Both the position numbers and the translations under genes were made by a program. Positions 22,301-31,579 of a stretch of DNA of 64,000 bases are shown one piece after another (within the stretch, counting starts at the first letter, position 1; the number at the start of each line of letters is the position of its first letter). Under the pieces are notes generated by a model. It did not search any database, had not been told where the DNA came from, and saw only the letters and a list, made by a program, of their open reading frames with translations. Source of the stretch: Cerrena zonata (lineage: Eukaryota; Basidiomycota; Agaricomycetes; Polyporales; Cerrenaceae); the NCBI GenBank assembly GCA_038087015.1, contig JASBNA010000024.1, positions 372,001 to 436,000 of the forward strand. Direction: 5' to 3'.

Positions 22301-23189
22301 TTCAATCAGCCGTAAAGAAGCCCGCCAAGTCGAAAAATCTTTACATGACGTTGTTAGAAGCGTTGGGAACCATGGTAATATCTTGAAAGCCATCAATATT
22401 TATGGTAAGCTAAGTTTCAGTGAATCTAATATTGTAGCTGAAAAAGTCAAGCCAATAACAATGAGACCAACTTTTTTCATCAAATTTATATTAAGTAATT
22501 GTTGTATGTTTGTCCTATCCCATGTTTCCAATATTTTCCATTTCGTTCTCAACTTATTGATCACTCTTTTGAAGAGTATCAGGTTGAATCAAGTTTTAAT
22601 ATTAATTATTGGTTTATTATCCGTTTTAAACATATTCTTGTCGACCAAGACTACAACTGCGTATTGGGCAACCAGAAGGGCTAATAATGTTGCTCGTGAT
22701 TTCTTAATGAAAGACCCGGTAATGTTGAAAAGAGCCATTTATTTGAAAGACACTCAAGATATGATCAATTTACATAACAATATCTCAAACAACGGTGAAG
22801 AGTCGCCGTGTTATAAATCTTTCAAAGATGTATCATTCATAATGAATTATGATAAATTTGATGATTGGAATAAAGAGTACGGTGATGAATCAACCAAGTT
22901 AGTGGCTCAAGGTTTGAAAAAGACGTTTCAAGAGATTGGAATTAAGAGACACAAGTTATTAGTTGACTTACGAATGTTAAATGAAATGGAAGAAGAATTG
23001 GGTAAAGCAGAATGGAGAAATTGGATAATGAACGAATTGGGAAAGTGTGCTTATATTAAATCCAATCTTTTTGACCAAGTTCAAAACTTAGGCGAAGATA
23101 CTCACGATTTAAATTCAGGTATTGATTCTGTTATACAATTTTGCCATAGTTGCGAACAAGATTTAAAGTATTTAGACTCTTTGTTATAG
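19308..23189 (+). CDS. SIP3: Sip3/Lam3-type sterol-transfer-family protein (BAR-PH-GRAM-VASt)
   Basis: This 1,293-residue protein has the architecture of S. cerevisiae Sip3/Lam3, a member of the ER-anchored LAM/GRAMD1 lipid-transfer family at ER-plasma-membrane contact sites. Order: a disordered Gln/Ser-rich N terminus (1-90); a BAR-like helical region (about 95-340) starting KFKEAALDSPSFRASVN; a PH domain (about 379-475) with GYLFMKTY, WVKRWVFIKGG and FVFQAETLLELKSW; a GRAM-like segment near 660 (LSGRCFITNRHVYFYMQ); a VASt domain (about 850-1030) with FHSLLGDDTNLLESYIQ and a basic GKLIRQYNSG; and two or three hydrophobic helices near 1058-1110 for ER anchoring. The soluble C terminus is charged. 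The frame is intact and starts at the ATG at 19308. Sip3 is also reported to interact with Snf1. Confidence 0.92.
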   Translation: MAPAINSRSRPRASTVQGKPGSRPSPSPVQARSYSQQFVKPVVQTKVQTQNQDQNSNLSQNQSSMSTSKATGPDSTITSNENAKNHVPRQFKLISVKFKEAALDSPSFRASVNHIDSQIDYIDKWLRAIDSSVKKIPRYIKELQTFGNSFLEHLVPTFIQDGLIDQEYTVQALKSTSDSLTKLWGDSLAALSINTYVNENLNRKLFKVIQHYQNVRTEFEIAQQKYDQYLAIYVSTPKIKEASIVIEDAKQLFEVRKDYIHSCLKLVTEISALENQIDRSLVRYCSDIWKSKRTNLISIEAFDPIFSVHSSKIKKIQGWCDSYSSAIEKLKDDMLVARDQVEESAKLQFSPSMDVNDYQISLINSKVLDDITDLGFEKHGYLFMKTYVEKASKPIWVKRWVFIKGGVFGLLVLSPSQTFVQESDKIGILLCNVKYAPQEDRKFCFEIKTIDHTFVFQAETLLELKSWLKIFQNEKERILKENDPQNNDLINLASGRYPPIVTEFASTLNTSTDREFTNTKVINSAGQIITSSKLSHQIEHDERFFKRHIYYQIPQVRPPFMTDQTKSSIIAYSLAAANTLPTALTANIWGSANWGLYYLHEVPPLEREHPYLNEALDSVDRETLNLDGDKEGINYPDYYPYELVPLDIQMRALFETAVSPGELCLFSYRCIWSPNSHQELSGRCFITNRHVYFYMQSLGFIALTKLPIEHLVAVDYSTKKNHDMLKIYNMNGVVKMKLFLDDGKLIKRKLTYLLENNASDHPKHFHEVINNLVKLENQHQLELKNEARNTVIATNLGIPVDLLNLRQHQLHLQQQRELEGEDYNEELLPTDFNSFTISAKDNIKTPKKLEFSDVSRLVIEQVYNAPPKALFHSLLGDDTNLLESYIQLIRLESVIKAPWQRKDGKLIRQYNSGVIHDGRKSGTIQFTDTIEVLIENEYYIFTHAKSSFKLLYYGTPASVEFRYVLSKVHGNRTKVSIYSRCEFHGKLFISKLVKPLAYSISRKEARQVEKSLHDVVRSVGNHGNILKAINIYGKLSFSESNIVAEKVKPITMRPTFFIKFILSNCCMFVLSHVSNIFHFVLNLLITLLKSIRLNQVLILIIGLLSVLNIFLSTKTTTAYWATRRANNVARDFLMKDPVMLKRAIYLKDTQDMINLHNNISNNGEESPCYKSFKDVSFIMNYDKFDDWNKEYGDESTKLVAQGLKKTFQEIGIKRHKLLVDLRMLNEMEEELGKAEWRNWIMNELGKCAYIKSNLFDQVQNLGEDTHDLNSGIDSVIQFCHSCEQDLKYLDSLL

Positions 23190-25230
23190 ATGAATTTTCA
23201 ATATTATGAATACGAAGAATTAGATACGATTTTAGTAGTTATTTTTTTGCTTTTTTTGCATAATTGAAGCTTGCGTCTTTTGAGGAATTATGCAAAAGAT
23301 CGCTCAAAACTTGACTAAACTCAAAAAAAAATATATCTAATCGTTTTGTACCATTCTACTCCAACTAGTTTGAAGATTTGCACAATTGTCAACTGTTGAT
23401 TTGTAAAACTAGCAATTTCTGCCGATTTGATGAGTAATCCGGGCCTTCGAATCCTTTGGCTCAAGAATAACGAATAAATTTCAGATTTCATGCCGAACAC
23501 TTAATAGACAAAGAAGAGATGTACATGTACTTAAAAAAGAGAAAAAAAGAAAAGAAGCAGGCCCTATCACAAGAGGAGTTTCAATTGTAGAATGGCAACC
23601 AAGGCAATCACAAGCTGAACATTGAACTGGACACGGGAAACAACCCGCCATCCTACGAACCATTTGACCGAATAGCGAGTTTTTCGATATAAGCTCATTG
23701 CAAATGAGCAAGGTTTGCATCTTTAATTGCATTTTTGTAACCAATCATTGGTGAGTGAAACTCGGCTACTAGTTTCAGTTTCCAAACCCCAACGGTGGAA
23801 GTGGTATAAATCCGATTTGCAACTGGTGATCTGATAATCGATCCCGTTGAGCCTATCGTAGTCAACCAAAATTATACTTTCATGCTTAAAAAATAAGTGA
23901 TGAGCTTCCAAGGATGAGCAATTAGAGCCTGGCATTAGGCGAAAGTGCAACCCATCGTCGTCTTTGTCTTTGATACTCAACACAAGTCTGCCAGCTCCCG
24001 GCCGAGAGCGAATACAGCTTTTTGGATCACCTCTAATCACATACCGTGCACGTCGTTAAAAAACGTTATGAAAAAAAAAAAAAAACCTAAAGCGCAAAAA
24101 CGTCAAAAAAAACTGAATGAAAAAAGCAAAAAAAACGGTTTTTCTAGTTACTTTTCCCAAAAGGGAAAGGTAAGACACCATCCGTGCGTGTCTTTGAAAG
24201 CGAGTAAGCAACAGCCAGTAGGTTGAGCAGATGCCGATTCCGTTGGGGGGAGCCACCATGGGTTGATTGTTGCAAAGGAAAGCTCGTAAACGGTTCGGCT
24301 ACTTAGTTATAAAGAGGAATCTTCCACATTTTTGGAATCATTCGTCAAACAAGTGTTGGGCCCAGGGAGTAGAGATACCAATGACAATCAAGGTTGAGGG
24401 ATTTGTTGCTTATCGGTGAAGACCTGACAATGCTTGACTATGGAGCTCGGAATCTCCAACCAGTTTTCCTGACCATGGATTGAACAAAACAACCCTTTTC
24501 TCTGAAATGAAACAGAATAAGCTTTCCTGGGCTTTTGTAATCCATCTTCGTTAAACCACATGTATAATGACCTAAATGTCATACTGAGTACTTAATGAAA
24601 TCTTTTTGATGCACAAACATCACAAACTAAAAAGAAAAGAGCATAAAATCCCAATGCTCATCCATGGCAGTGACTGAAGGGCATTGAACAAGAGGTTCAA
24701 TCTGATAGACCACTTGTAACCATTGACGTTATATCAGAGTATGGTCGATTGGTATACTTAAGGTTATGAATTGGCAGTTATGCCTTAATAACAAATTAGT
24801 CATTACTAGTTGATCTAACGGAGTTTCTATTGTTTCCTCCCTTCAAGAAATTTGAGTTAAGTGTTTACGCCTACTCTGATTCTCTCTTGTTATTGTAAGC
24901 TTAGTTTGTTCCGATTTCGTACCTTTTTCGATTGTTAAAAAAAAAAAAGATTTTCTTCCCACTATCTACATTTTAACCAAGTTACCTTTTAGGTAAGACT
25001 AGGGTTTTACAAGCGTATTTGATGGATGCCAGACACCTCCCTAACGGTCTTTATATATCACACTTGCTTTCTTCCTTTTCGTTTTCACTTGGTTTTTTTC
25101 ATTTCTTTTTTCCGACATATCTGGTGCCATTTTCCTTTTTTTTTTTTTTAAGCTTTACAAAAGATCTTTTTTTCTGCTTAGGAGATCCTCTAAAAGTCTA
25201 TTCTATCAAAGTTAACTGTTTGCTTGCATC
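23190..25230. other. Long spacer before the aldehyde dehydrogenase (2.0 kb)
   Basis: No supported gene. The right part looks like a promoter: TTTATATAT near 25050, then T-rich tracts around 25130-25150, ending at the ATG at 25231. An ATG-started frame from 25022 ends in a stop that overlaps the ATG at 25231, but it is T-rich, low in complexity and probably lies mostly before the transcription start. A tRNA-like TTCGAAT at about 23447 lacks any acceptor or T-stem pairing. Confidence 0.55.
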
Positions 25231-26715
25231 ATGATGAAATCATTATCTTTTCACTCGAGCCAACCTCAAAAGAAGAAGATTGCAGTCGTTCCCCATGTTA
25301 TCAAGGGGAAGGATGTGGTAACTAAGAAGTTGGAGCCAGTTTATTCTCATCAAAATACCTCGAAGAAAATTCATGATTTTGCTGCTTTAACCAATTTAGA
25401 AGGTGATATTGCTCAACTCTGTGATGACTCTTACTCTGGTTACTTAGAGTGGTCTACCAAATCTCATATTGATAGAACTAAGATTCTTCAAGCCGCTGCA
25501 CAGAATGTTAGAAGTCGTCGTGAAGATTTCTTACTGAGTTTGGAAGAAATTGGTTTAAGTAATCAATTTGCTGAATTTAATATCATGACTGCAGCAAATC
25601 ATATCGAAGAATACGCAAGAAATGTCTCTCTGCCTGACGGAACCTTAACAAAGTCCGATCTTTGTGATTTATCTTTAATCGTTCGTAATCCAATTGGTCC
25701 TGTTTACTCAGTTGCTCCTTGGAATGCTCCTTTGATTTTAACTAATCGTTCCCTTGCCGCTCCTTTAGCTGCTGGTTGCTCGGTTCTTTTGAAATCTTCG
25801 GAAAAGGCTCCTTTAGTAGCTTACTTTTTGGTCAAATGTTATCTTGATGCTGGTGTTCCTCCAAAAACCCTCCAACTTTTCCATGTTGCTCCAAAAGAAA
25901 TTCCTCAAGCTACTGAAATGGTTATCTCCAATAAACATGTTCGTAAAGTAAACTTTACTGGTTCTACTTTTGTTGGTGGTAAAATTGCATTAACTTGTGC
26001 AAAATATTTAAAACCTTATTTGTTGGAACTTGGGGGTAAAAATTATTCAATTGTTTGTAAAGATGCTGATATTCCAAAAGCTATTGAAAATATCTTTTTT
26101 AGTGCCTTTTATCATAAAGGTCAAATTTGTATGTGCCTTGATAAAGTATACATTCACGACTCAATTTATAATACTTTTGTTGAAAAATTACAATCAATGG
26201 CTAAAAAGGCTTTGAAAAAACCTGATCATGAAGTCCCTCAACGTGATATGGTTTCTACTACCAAGATTCATGATTTAGTTGCCGATGCTCTTAATAAAGG
26301 TGCTAAAATCATTTATGGTGAAAAACAAGATTTAGTTATTTCTTCTTCTGGAGATCATACCGCCATGACTCCAATCATCTTAGCAGATATTACCCTGAAA
26401 ATGTCTCTCGATTCGGTTGAATCTTTTGGTCCAGTTTTGAGTCTTCATAAATTTAAAGATGAAAATAAATTAATAGAAAAAGCTAATGGAGAAGAGTATG
26501 GTTTAAAAGTTTCTATTTGGTCTTCAAACGTTTTGCATGCTTTATCTCTCGCTAAAAGAATCGATTCCGGTGGGGTCCATATTAATAACTCTTCTATCCA
26601 CGATGAAGCTTATCAACCTCATGGTGGTGTTAAAAGCAGTGGATGTGGTAGATTCAATAGTTCTTGGGGTATTGATTCTTTCTCTTACATCAAAACTATT
26701 ACCTTAAATCAATAA
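25231..26715 (+). CDS. NAD(P)-dependent aldehyde dehydrogenase, aromatic/short-chain type
   Basis: This 494-residue protein belongs to the aldehyde dehydrogenase superfamily, oxidising aldehydes to acids. Key residues are visible: the oxyanion-hole Asn165 in PWNAP, the Rossmann motif FTGSTFVGG (242-250), general-base Glu266 in LELGGK, and catalytic Cys300 in GQICMC, then ESFGPV and a C-terminal GGVKSSGCGRFN. The motif set and length most resemble fungal salicylaldehyde/vanillin-type dehydrogenases rather than Ald4/5/6. The N terminus has no strong mitochondrial signal. Several CTG codons are present and should be read as serine. The two consecutive ATGs at 25231 and 25234 both fit. It converges with TGL2, 234 bases away. 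Substrate is inferred only from resemblance. Confidence 0.88.
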   Translation: MMKSLSFHSSQPQKKKIAVVPHVIKGKDVVTKKLEPVYSHQNTSKKIHDFAALTNLEGDIAQLCDDSYSGYLEWSTKSHIDRTKILQAAAQNVRSRREDFLLSLEEIGLSNQFAEFNIMTAANHIEEYARNVSLPDGTLTKSDLCDLSLIVRNPIGPVYSVAPWNAPLILTNRSLAAPLAAGCSVLLKSSEKAPLVAYFLVKCYLDAGVPPKTLQLFHVAPKEIPQATEMVISNKHVRKVNFTGSTFVGGKIALTCAKYLKPYLLELGGKNYSIVCKDADIPKAIENIFFSAFYHKGQICMCLDKVYIHDSIYNTFVEKLQSMAKKALKKPDHEVPQRDMVSTTKIHDLVADALNKGAKIIYGEKQDLVISSSGDHTAMTPIILADITLKMSLDSVESFGPVLSLHKFKDENKLIEKANGEEYGLKVSIWSSNVLHALSLAKRIDSGGVHINNSSIHDEAYQPHGGVKSSGCGRFNSSWGIDSFSYIKTITLNQ

Positions 26716-26949
26716 TTTGCATTCAGATCAATCAATTTGGCTTTTTTGCTAAATAAATCGAGTCTTTTTTTCTTTAATGTTCTTTAATATAGGATATAAC
26801 TTATCCTATCATGTGTTTTACTATGCTTTCTACTTGCTTGATTTGAGATGTCTTCACGATACTTTGTTCTGTTTTGCATTGTTTTATTTAATTTGTTCTC
26901 TTTCGCCTATTTTAATAAATACATACTTGCATTGAATATATAAATATAA

Positions 26950-28092
26950 CTAAAAGCCTCTTTTGTTCAAATTGTCTATTAAATCTAAGTATAATGCAAC
27001 TGGGTTAAAGTTTGGTTTTGAATTGAAAACCTTTTCATCGACAGCTTTTCTTAGTTTATTCGTCCAATTTATTAAATCTAAATGATCAACATTATCAAGA
27101 GTTCCTAGGTATTCCCCCCATTTCGAACTCTCAACACTGACTAGTCCATCATTATCATACGATCCTTGCCCCCCTATTCTGGATTTTATTATGGCCCATG
27201 TAGGCGTGAATACATTAAACCATTTGGGTTTCATTCTAGCCCCATATGAGAAATATGCTACACTGGGATCATCTTTGACTTGCTGATTGAATTCTTTCAA
27301 GTATGACGTAGTTAATTGTTCGATACATTTTGGATAAGTCAAGCTTAATGGCTTGATAGTATCCATGAAAAAGTCGGCACATTCAGATCCATGATGCGGA
27401 GTTGCTACTGTAGTTAGCGAGACTACTTTATAATTTGAATTCTGGGACTTATGCTGTAATTTGGAAATTAAATATCTTGCGTCAAGGCCTCCCATGGAAT
27501 GGCTTACTAGGTTTAGTTTAATCGGCTTATTAGCAGTTTGAAACGACTCATTATTCTTCGTGTTATCAGTCTTTTTATTGTAAATCGAAGCCTTGCTTTC
27601 ACTTTGGCGTAGTTCTTCACATTTTTGATCAATGAATTTCTCCAAATGAATTGCTCTTTCTTCAATTGTGCCAAAAGCTGGAACCTTGGCTATGAAAACT
27701 TTAGTCCCGATCAGTTCTAGTGCTCTTTTAATCCCATACCAGTACTCTAGATTTATGAAATGAAGATTACCAGCCAAGTTTTCAATGTTTTCAGCAACCT
27801 CTTCAACTTTTTCACCTACTTTGCGTTGTACTGGATTTAAAAACTTGGGTTTTGCAATGAAAGACAAAGTATCGAATCCCATAAATCCATGACATAGCAC
27901 GACAGGATACTTAGAAGGAGCATAATCGTCTTTAAGCTGACTGAATTTATCTGTAATGATTAAATCATGGTCATTTCCAGGCTTATCAATCTCGGTCTTT
28001 TGAGACAAATATTTTATGGGCTGCAACCAGACTTTGCGTCGCGTACGAAACGGACCTAGCCTATCCATCAAATTCCTCCGTATTAGCATCAT
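26950..28092 (-). CDS. TGL2: Mitochondrial triacylglycerol lipase Tgl2
   Basis: The 380-residue protein matches Tgl2, a mitochondrial lipase active on short- and medium-chain glycerides in S. cerevisiae. The alpha/beta-hydrolase elements are clear: the oxyanion region VVLCHGFMGF (64-73), nucleophile Ser199 in LVSHSMGGLDARYL, an acidic candidate in GSYDNDGLVSVESS (about 315) and the catalytic His in DNVDHLDLINW (about 341). The N terminus is basic and without acidic residues for over 30 positions (RRNLMDRLGPFRTRRKVW), which suits mitochondrial import. The insertion around 165-190 (Lys/Asn/Ser-rich) makes it longer than the 326-residue S. cerevisiae protein. It starts at 28092; a second ATG follows directly. 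It is transcribed in the same direction as COQ6, 145 bases downstream of that gene. Confidence 0.92.
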   Translation of the reverse strand: MMLIRRNLMDRLGPFRTRRKVWLQPIKYLSQKTEIDKPGNDHDLIITDKFSQLKDDYAPSKYPVVLCHGFMGFDTLSFIAKPKFLNPVQRKVGEKVEEVAENIENLAGNLHFINLEYWYGIKRALELIGTKVFIAKVPAFGTIEERAIHLEKFIDQKCEELRQSESKASIYNKKTDNTKNNESFQTANKPIKLNLVSHSMGGLDARYLISKLQHKSQNSNYKVVSLTTVATPHHGSECADFFMDTIKPLSLTYPKCIEQLTTSYLKEFNQQVKDDPSVAYFSYGARMKPKWFNVFTPTWAIIKSRIGGQGSYDNDGLVSVESSKWGEYLGTLDNVDHLDLINWTNKLRKAVDEKVFNSKPNFNPVALYLDLIDNLNKRGF

Positions 28093-28237
28093 GCCATGGT
28101 TTTAGCTTTTAGGACCCAATGTTGAAGTATTCGCCGTTGCTTTAATTATAGAAGTGTCGCAATTTGAATTACCGTTAACTTTTTATGTATTTAGAGTTCT
28201 ACATGCAGGTAAAAAAACTATATATACAATTTTTCAA

Positions 28238-29725
28238 TCATTTCCCACTGATTGTTTGAACCATTAAGTCTTTGACGTAGCCCAAAGAGTTCAAAGTCTT
28301 TATACCGAAACCCCTGAGGTATACGAACGGTGTCCATTGGACTGCAAATATCTTATGCAACTTGTCACAAGCACCTAATATCATATGGTTTGATGGCCAG
28401 GCATTAGCAACGTAATTTTCCAAAACTAAAGTGGAACCGATGTCCATACCACGGTCAACACCTTTTTCCAAAGCTTGAACCAAGTGACCGACATCAGATT
28501 GACCCATGTTAAGACCTTGACCTGCCAAAGGATGAATTGTATGGGCAGCATCACCAACCAAAGCGATACGAGGTGCCATATAGGTATCAGCATGAGACAA
28601 TTTCAATGGGAATCTTGCTCTTGAGCCTGGAATCAATTCGGTTACTGGTAAGGGGTAGTTTTCTTCTAAATCAGATATGTCTTTTTTCGACAATCTCCAA
28701 GATATGTCTTCCAAAACAGATCTATCATTTGGATTATTCTGTAAAGTCTTATAAATGTATTGTAAGTCGACTTCCTCGAGAGTCATTGCAGCGGTAAGTA
28801 AATGAGGAAAGATAACTTCATCAACTTTTAATAACAATTCGGCTAATTCAGGAGTTGAAGACCAAACGAAAGTAGCATTGTCATCAGTTAAAGGTAAGAT
28901 TGCTAAAGGACCAGTTGATAAAAATCTTTGCCAGCCAAGAGCTCTATAGTCTTCAAATTGCATTTTGATGGTACCTACAACGCCCCAGCGATCATATTGC
29001 CATCCTCTAGATTCTATACGGGCAAACTTTCTAACTGGAGAGTTATAACCATCAGCACCAACTAACAAACGTGCTTGTAATGCTTCTCCATTGTCTAATT
29101 TGATAATTGGCCAATCTAAAGCTTCATCTCCAGCGCTTGGATCTATTTCATTCAAGTCACTGTGAGAGTGAGTGTGCTGGGCATTCAAAGGATCTTCTAT
29201 ATCAATGACTTTTGTGTTGTCAAGAATGATAGCTGGTTGGTCCTCTTCTTCATCAATTATTTCGTCATTAAGTTGCTCAATTTTGGATATTAACGAGCTT
29301 TGGATGTTGATATTTTCACACATGGCTGCTAATACACCAGACCCAGTGGTAGTCCCATCAAAACTAATACGTGATGAGTTATCTTGACCATCATATGCAC
29401 GAATACCATCATAAAATTTGATTCTGTCAAGATTTATAAAATCCCAACTTCCTATTTTCTCTTGCATAAATTCAACTGATTTAGGCGTAAGAGAAACAAC
29501 CCTATTAGTATAGTTTTCCGGAGGATCCATTCCAAAATCACGAATTGGGTCTAAATTTGAACCTTCAACTAAAGTACATTTCAAGTGCTTTGTTTTATGG
29601 GAATTTTTCAATGCCGCAAGTAAAGATAATCCTGCTGGTCCACCTCCAATTATAAGAACATCTTGTAATTTGGGAGCAGATACCAGGGCTGCGGTAGCTA
29701 ATGATCTAGTCAATGACTTCCACAT
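28238..29725 (-). CDS. COQ6: Coq6 flavin monooxygenase of coenzyme Q synthesis
   Basis: Coq6 hydroxylates the C5 position of the ubiquinone ring precursor in the mitochondrial inner-membrane CoQ complex, using FAD and electrons from ferredoxin. The 495-residue length agrees with the family. The dinucleotide motif VLIIGGGPAGLSLLAAL (23-39) follows a basic, Ser/Ala-rich import sequence (MWKSLTRSLATAALVSA). The central LVGADGYNSPVRKFA is the second flavin motif, and RIALVGDAAHTIHPLAGQGL is the C-terminal FAD-binding motif. The ending includes GFGIKTLNSLGYVKDL. An acidic, His-rich insert near 190-205 (NAQHTHSHSDLNEID) is unlike the usual family and probably a surface loop. The frame is intact. 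The neighbour TGL2 is also mitochondrial, but no functional link is implied. Confidence 0.95.
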   Translation of the reverse strand: MWKSLTRSLATAALVSAPKLQDVLIIGGGPAGLSLLAALKNSHKTKHLKCTLVEGSNLDPIRDFGMDPPENYTNRVVSLTPKSVEFMQEKIGSWDFINLDRIKFYDGIRAYDGQDNSSRISFDGTTTGSGVLAAMCENINIQSSLISKIEQLNDEIIDEEEDQPAIILDNTKVIDIEDPLNAQHTHSHSDLNEIDPSAGDEALDWPIIKLDNGEALQARLLVGADGYNSPVRKFARIESRGWQYDRWGVVGTIKMQFEDYRALGWQRFLSTGPLAILPLTDDNATFVWSSTPELAELLLKVDEVIFPHLLTAAMTLEEVDLQYIYKTLQNNPNDRSVLEDISWRLSKKDISDLEENYPLPVTELIPGSRARFPLKLSHADTYMAPRIALVGDAAHTIHPLAGQGLNMGQSDVGHLVQALEKGVDRGMDIGSTLVLENYVANAWPSNHMILGACDKLHKIFAVQWTPFVYLRGFGIKTLNSLGYVKDLMVQTISGK

Positions 29726-30111
29726 CCTTAGACAATGTTCAATAACGTTTCACTGGAAATGGTATCTTCATATAGTTTTTCTACAAATTACTTTAAAGAA
29801 TCGCACCTATAAAAAAATCAAAAAGAAAAAGTCAATATCGGCCCATTTCTAATACAAATATGACAGGAATATTATTATTGACTCCATTCAATTGAAAAAA
29901 TACATAGGTAGAAATAAGAAGCATTATAGAAGAATGTTACCACTCAAGTCCTTAATTGAGGGTAGTTTTTGTAAAATTTTAATAACTATACGATAAAAAA
30001 AAAACTAAAAAAAAAAAAAAAAAAATTAAATAACCCAAATATCTATGCTCTGATTCCGATTGGAATCTTATAAATAAGCTTCTCAAAGCTTATGTTGACA
30101 CGCTGAGCCGA
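29726..30111. other. COQ6 promoter and SUA7 3' flank
   Basis: The 386-base spacer holds the COQ6 5' region and the end of SUA7. It contains a long interrupted A tract (29995-30025) on the plus strand. I see no gene or clear binding site. Confidence 0.6.
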
Positions 30112-31158
30112 TCAACTCTTTGGGATATCGCTTAATTTAACTTTCCCACTTTCAATCCAATAAGGATCAATCAATTTTTCCTTTTCTTCATACATGACTT
30201 TGTATGAAGTTTTAATGGTACCATCACTGACACCGGTCTTGTCAGCAATCTTGGAAGGAGGTAAATCCGTTCCAAACACTAGAGCGGCCATGTAGATAAC
30301 AGTGGCTGCAATGGTCATTGGTGATCTACCTTGTAAAACACCTACTTCTTTACAACGTCTGGCAATATGCTCTGCAGCATTTGTAACTTGGGTATTTAAA
30401 CCCAAATGAGAACAGAATCTTCTAATCAAATCTTCAGCTGAGGTTTGAGTGGTTTGCTCACTATCTTGAATCAAAGAATAAGCATTTGGATTGGCAGCAT
30501 TCTTTTCTTGAATAACCTTATTCATAATTTTGAAAACTTTACCAATTTCTTTCTTTGGAACATTAGTTAAAGCCCAAATTTCTTTGAAAGAACGGGCAAC
30601 CTTGGCTTTACGACACCCAATGAAAATAGATGCGGCCATGATTGATTCTTGAGATTTACCCCTTAAAGGACGTTCATCATAAACAAGTTTATAAACTTCT
30701 TTAGCACCATCCTGAACAATCTTAGGTAACTGATAACCATCACACATCTGTGAAATCTTTGTATAAGCAGCAGCCAATGCGTTGTCCTTCTTGTCAACCA
30801 ATGATTTGGACTGTGCTCTATTCAATTCACGTCCTGCTTTGGTATTATCAGGTACATAAGAAATCATAGTTGATAAATCTTCTGAATCTAATAATGGATT
30901 ACCGGCATCACCCACACGACTTGGGTCATCCCCATTTTGATCATCATTACTAAAAGTTCTCCATTCTGATCTGGTATCAACAACTCGATCACTTAAAACC
31001 AATCCACAACTTCCACATACTATATCTCCCTCACTAAATCTTTCGATTAAATCTGGTGGGAATATCTTACATTCAGGACAAGTCAAAGTGATATTTAGGT
31101 TGGGACCAGTGAATGGTTCATCTATGGCTGGCTTTGAAGCAGTTTGGGCACTCATCAT
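30112..31158 (-). CDS. SUA7: Transcription factor TFIIB
   Basis: TFIIB bridges TBP on the TATA box to RNA polymerase II and helps set the transcription start. The 348-residue protein is the expected length. The zinc ribbon is intact near 24-52 ([12 protein letters not shown] and [13 protein letters not shown], two CxxC pairs). The B-reader region follows with [20 protein letters not shown]. Two cyclin-like repeats are visible: [17 protein letters not shown] through [18 protein letters not shown], and [20 protein letters not shown] through [18 protein letters not shown]. The first ATG of [10 protein letters not shown] at 31158 is the best start; a TTG just before it is not needed. It is the first of three transcription/chromatin genes in the same orientation (SUA7, VPS75, RPA49), each with its own spacer. 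Confidence 0.97.
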   Translation of the reverse strand: MMSAQTASKPAIDEPFTGPNLNITLTCPECKIFPPDLIERFSEGDIVCGSCGLVLSDRVVDTRSEWRTFSNDDQNGDDPSRVGDAGNPLLDSEDLSTMISYVPDNTKAGRELNRAQSKSLVDKKDNALAAAYTKISQMCDGYQLPKIVQDGAKEVYKLVYDERPLRGKSQESIMAASIFIGCRKAKVARSFKEIWALTNVPKKEIGKVFKIMNKVIQEKNAANPNAYSLIQDSEQTTQTSAEDLIRRFCSHLGLNTQVTNAAEHIARRCKEVGVLQGRSPMTIAATVIYMAALVFGTDLPPSKIADKTGVSDGTIKTSYKVMYEEKEKLIDPYWIESGKVKLSDIPKS

Positions 31159-31579
31159 CAATTATAAAAGAAAATACAAACGCTGGGATTACTAATAAGC
31201 AAATATTGAAACTTGCTGTCCTCCAATATAAATATGGATACTTTCAGTAACTTTAGACCAGAACAAGCCGCCTATGAATATTGCAGTAGTCGAATGAACG
31301 ATACAGCAATTCAATGAAGATTATGTGAAGATAGAAGATAAACTATCGTTAAAGAAAAGAAGAGAAACTTGTAATAAATTAATTCTTCATATATCAAATC
31401 TCTTTTTTCTTTAGGATTCTTTTTTTTTTGTTTGCCCGCTTTCGTATGGGCGTGCGAATATCAAGTCATATATATAGGTCGACTGAAGATTACAAATGAT
31501 TAATGTAATGATTACTTATTATTACATAGAGGTGATATATCACAAGTTATAACTAGTTATAACCAGTGGATAATGTTAA
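31159..31579. other. SUA7 promoter and VPS75 3' flank
   Basis: The 421-base spacer has T-rich and A-rich stretches (TTTTTTTTTTG near 31421) and a TATATATAGG near 31470. No reading frame of note is present and I see no RNA gene. Confidence 0.55.

Noticed and set aside
23440..23470. TTCGAATCC resembling a tRNA T-loop
   Set aside because: The flanking bases do not form a five-pair T-stem and no A box or acceptor stem could be found at a suitable distance.
25022..25234. 71-codon frame ending in a 4-base overlap with the aldehyde dehydrogenase ATG, as in coupled translation
   Set aside because: The likely TATA box lies inside it, so most of it is probably upstream of the transcript; it is T-rich and lacks similarity.
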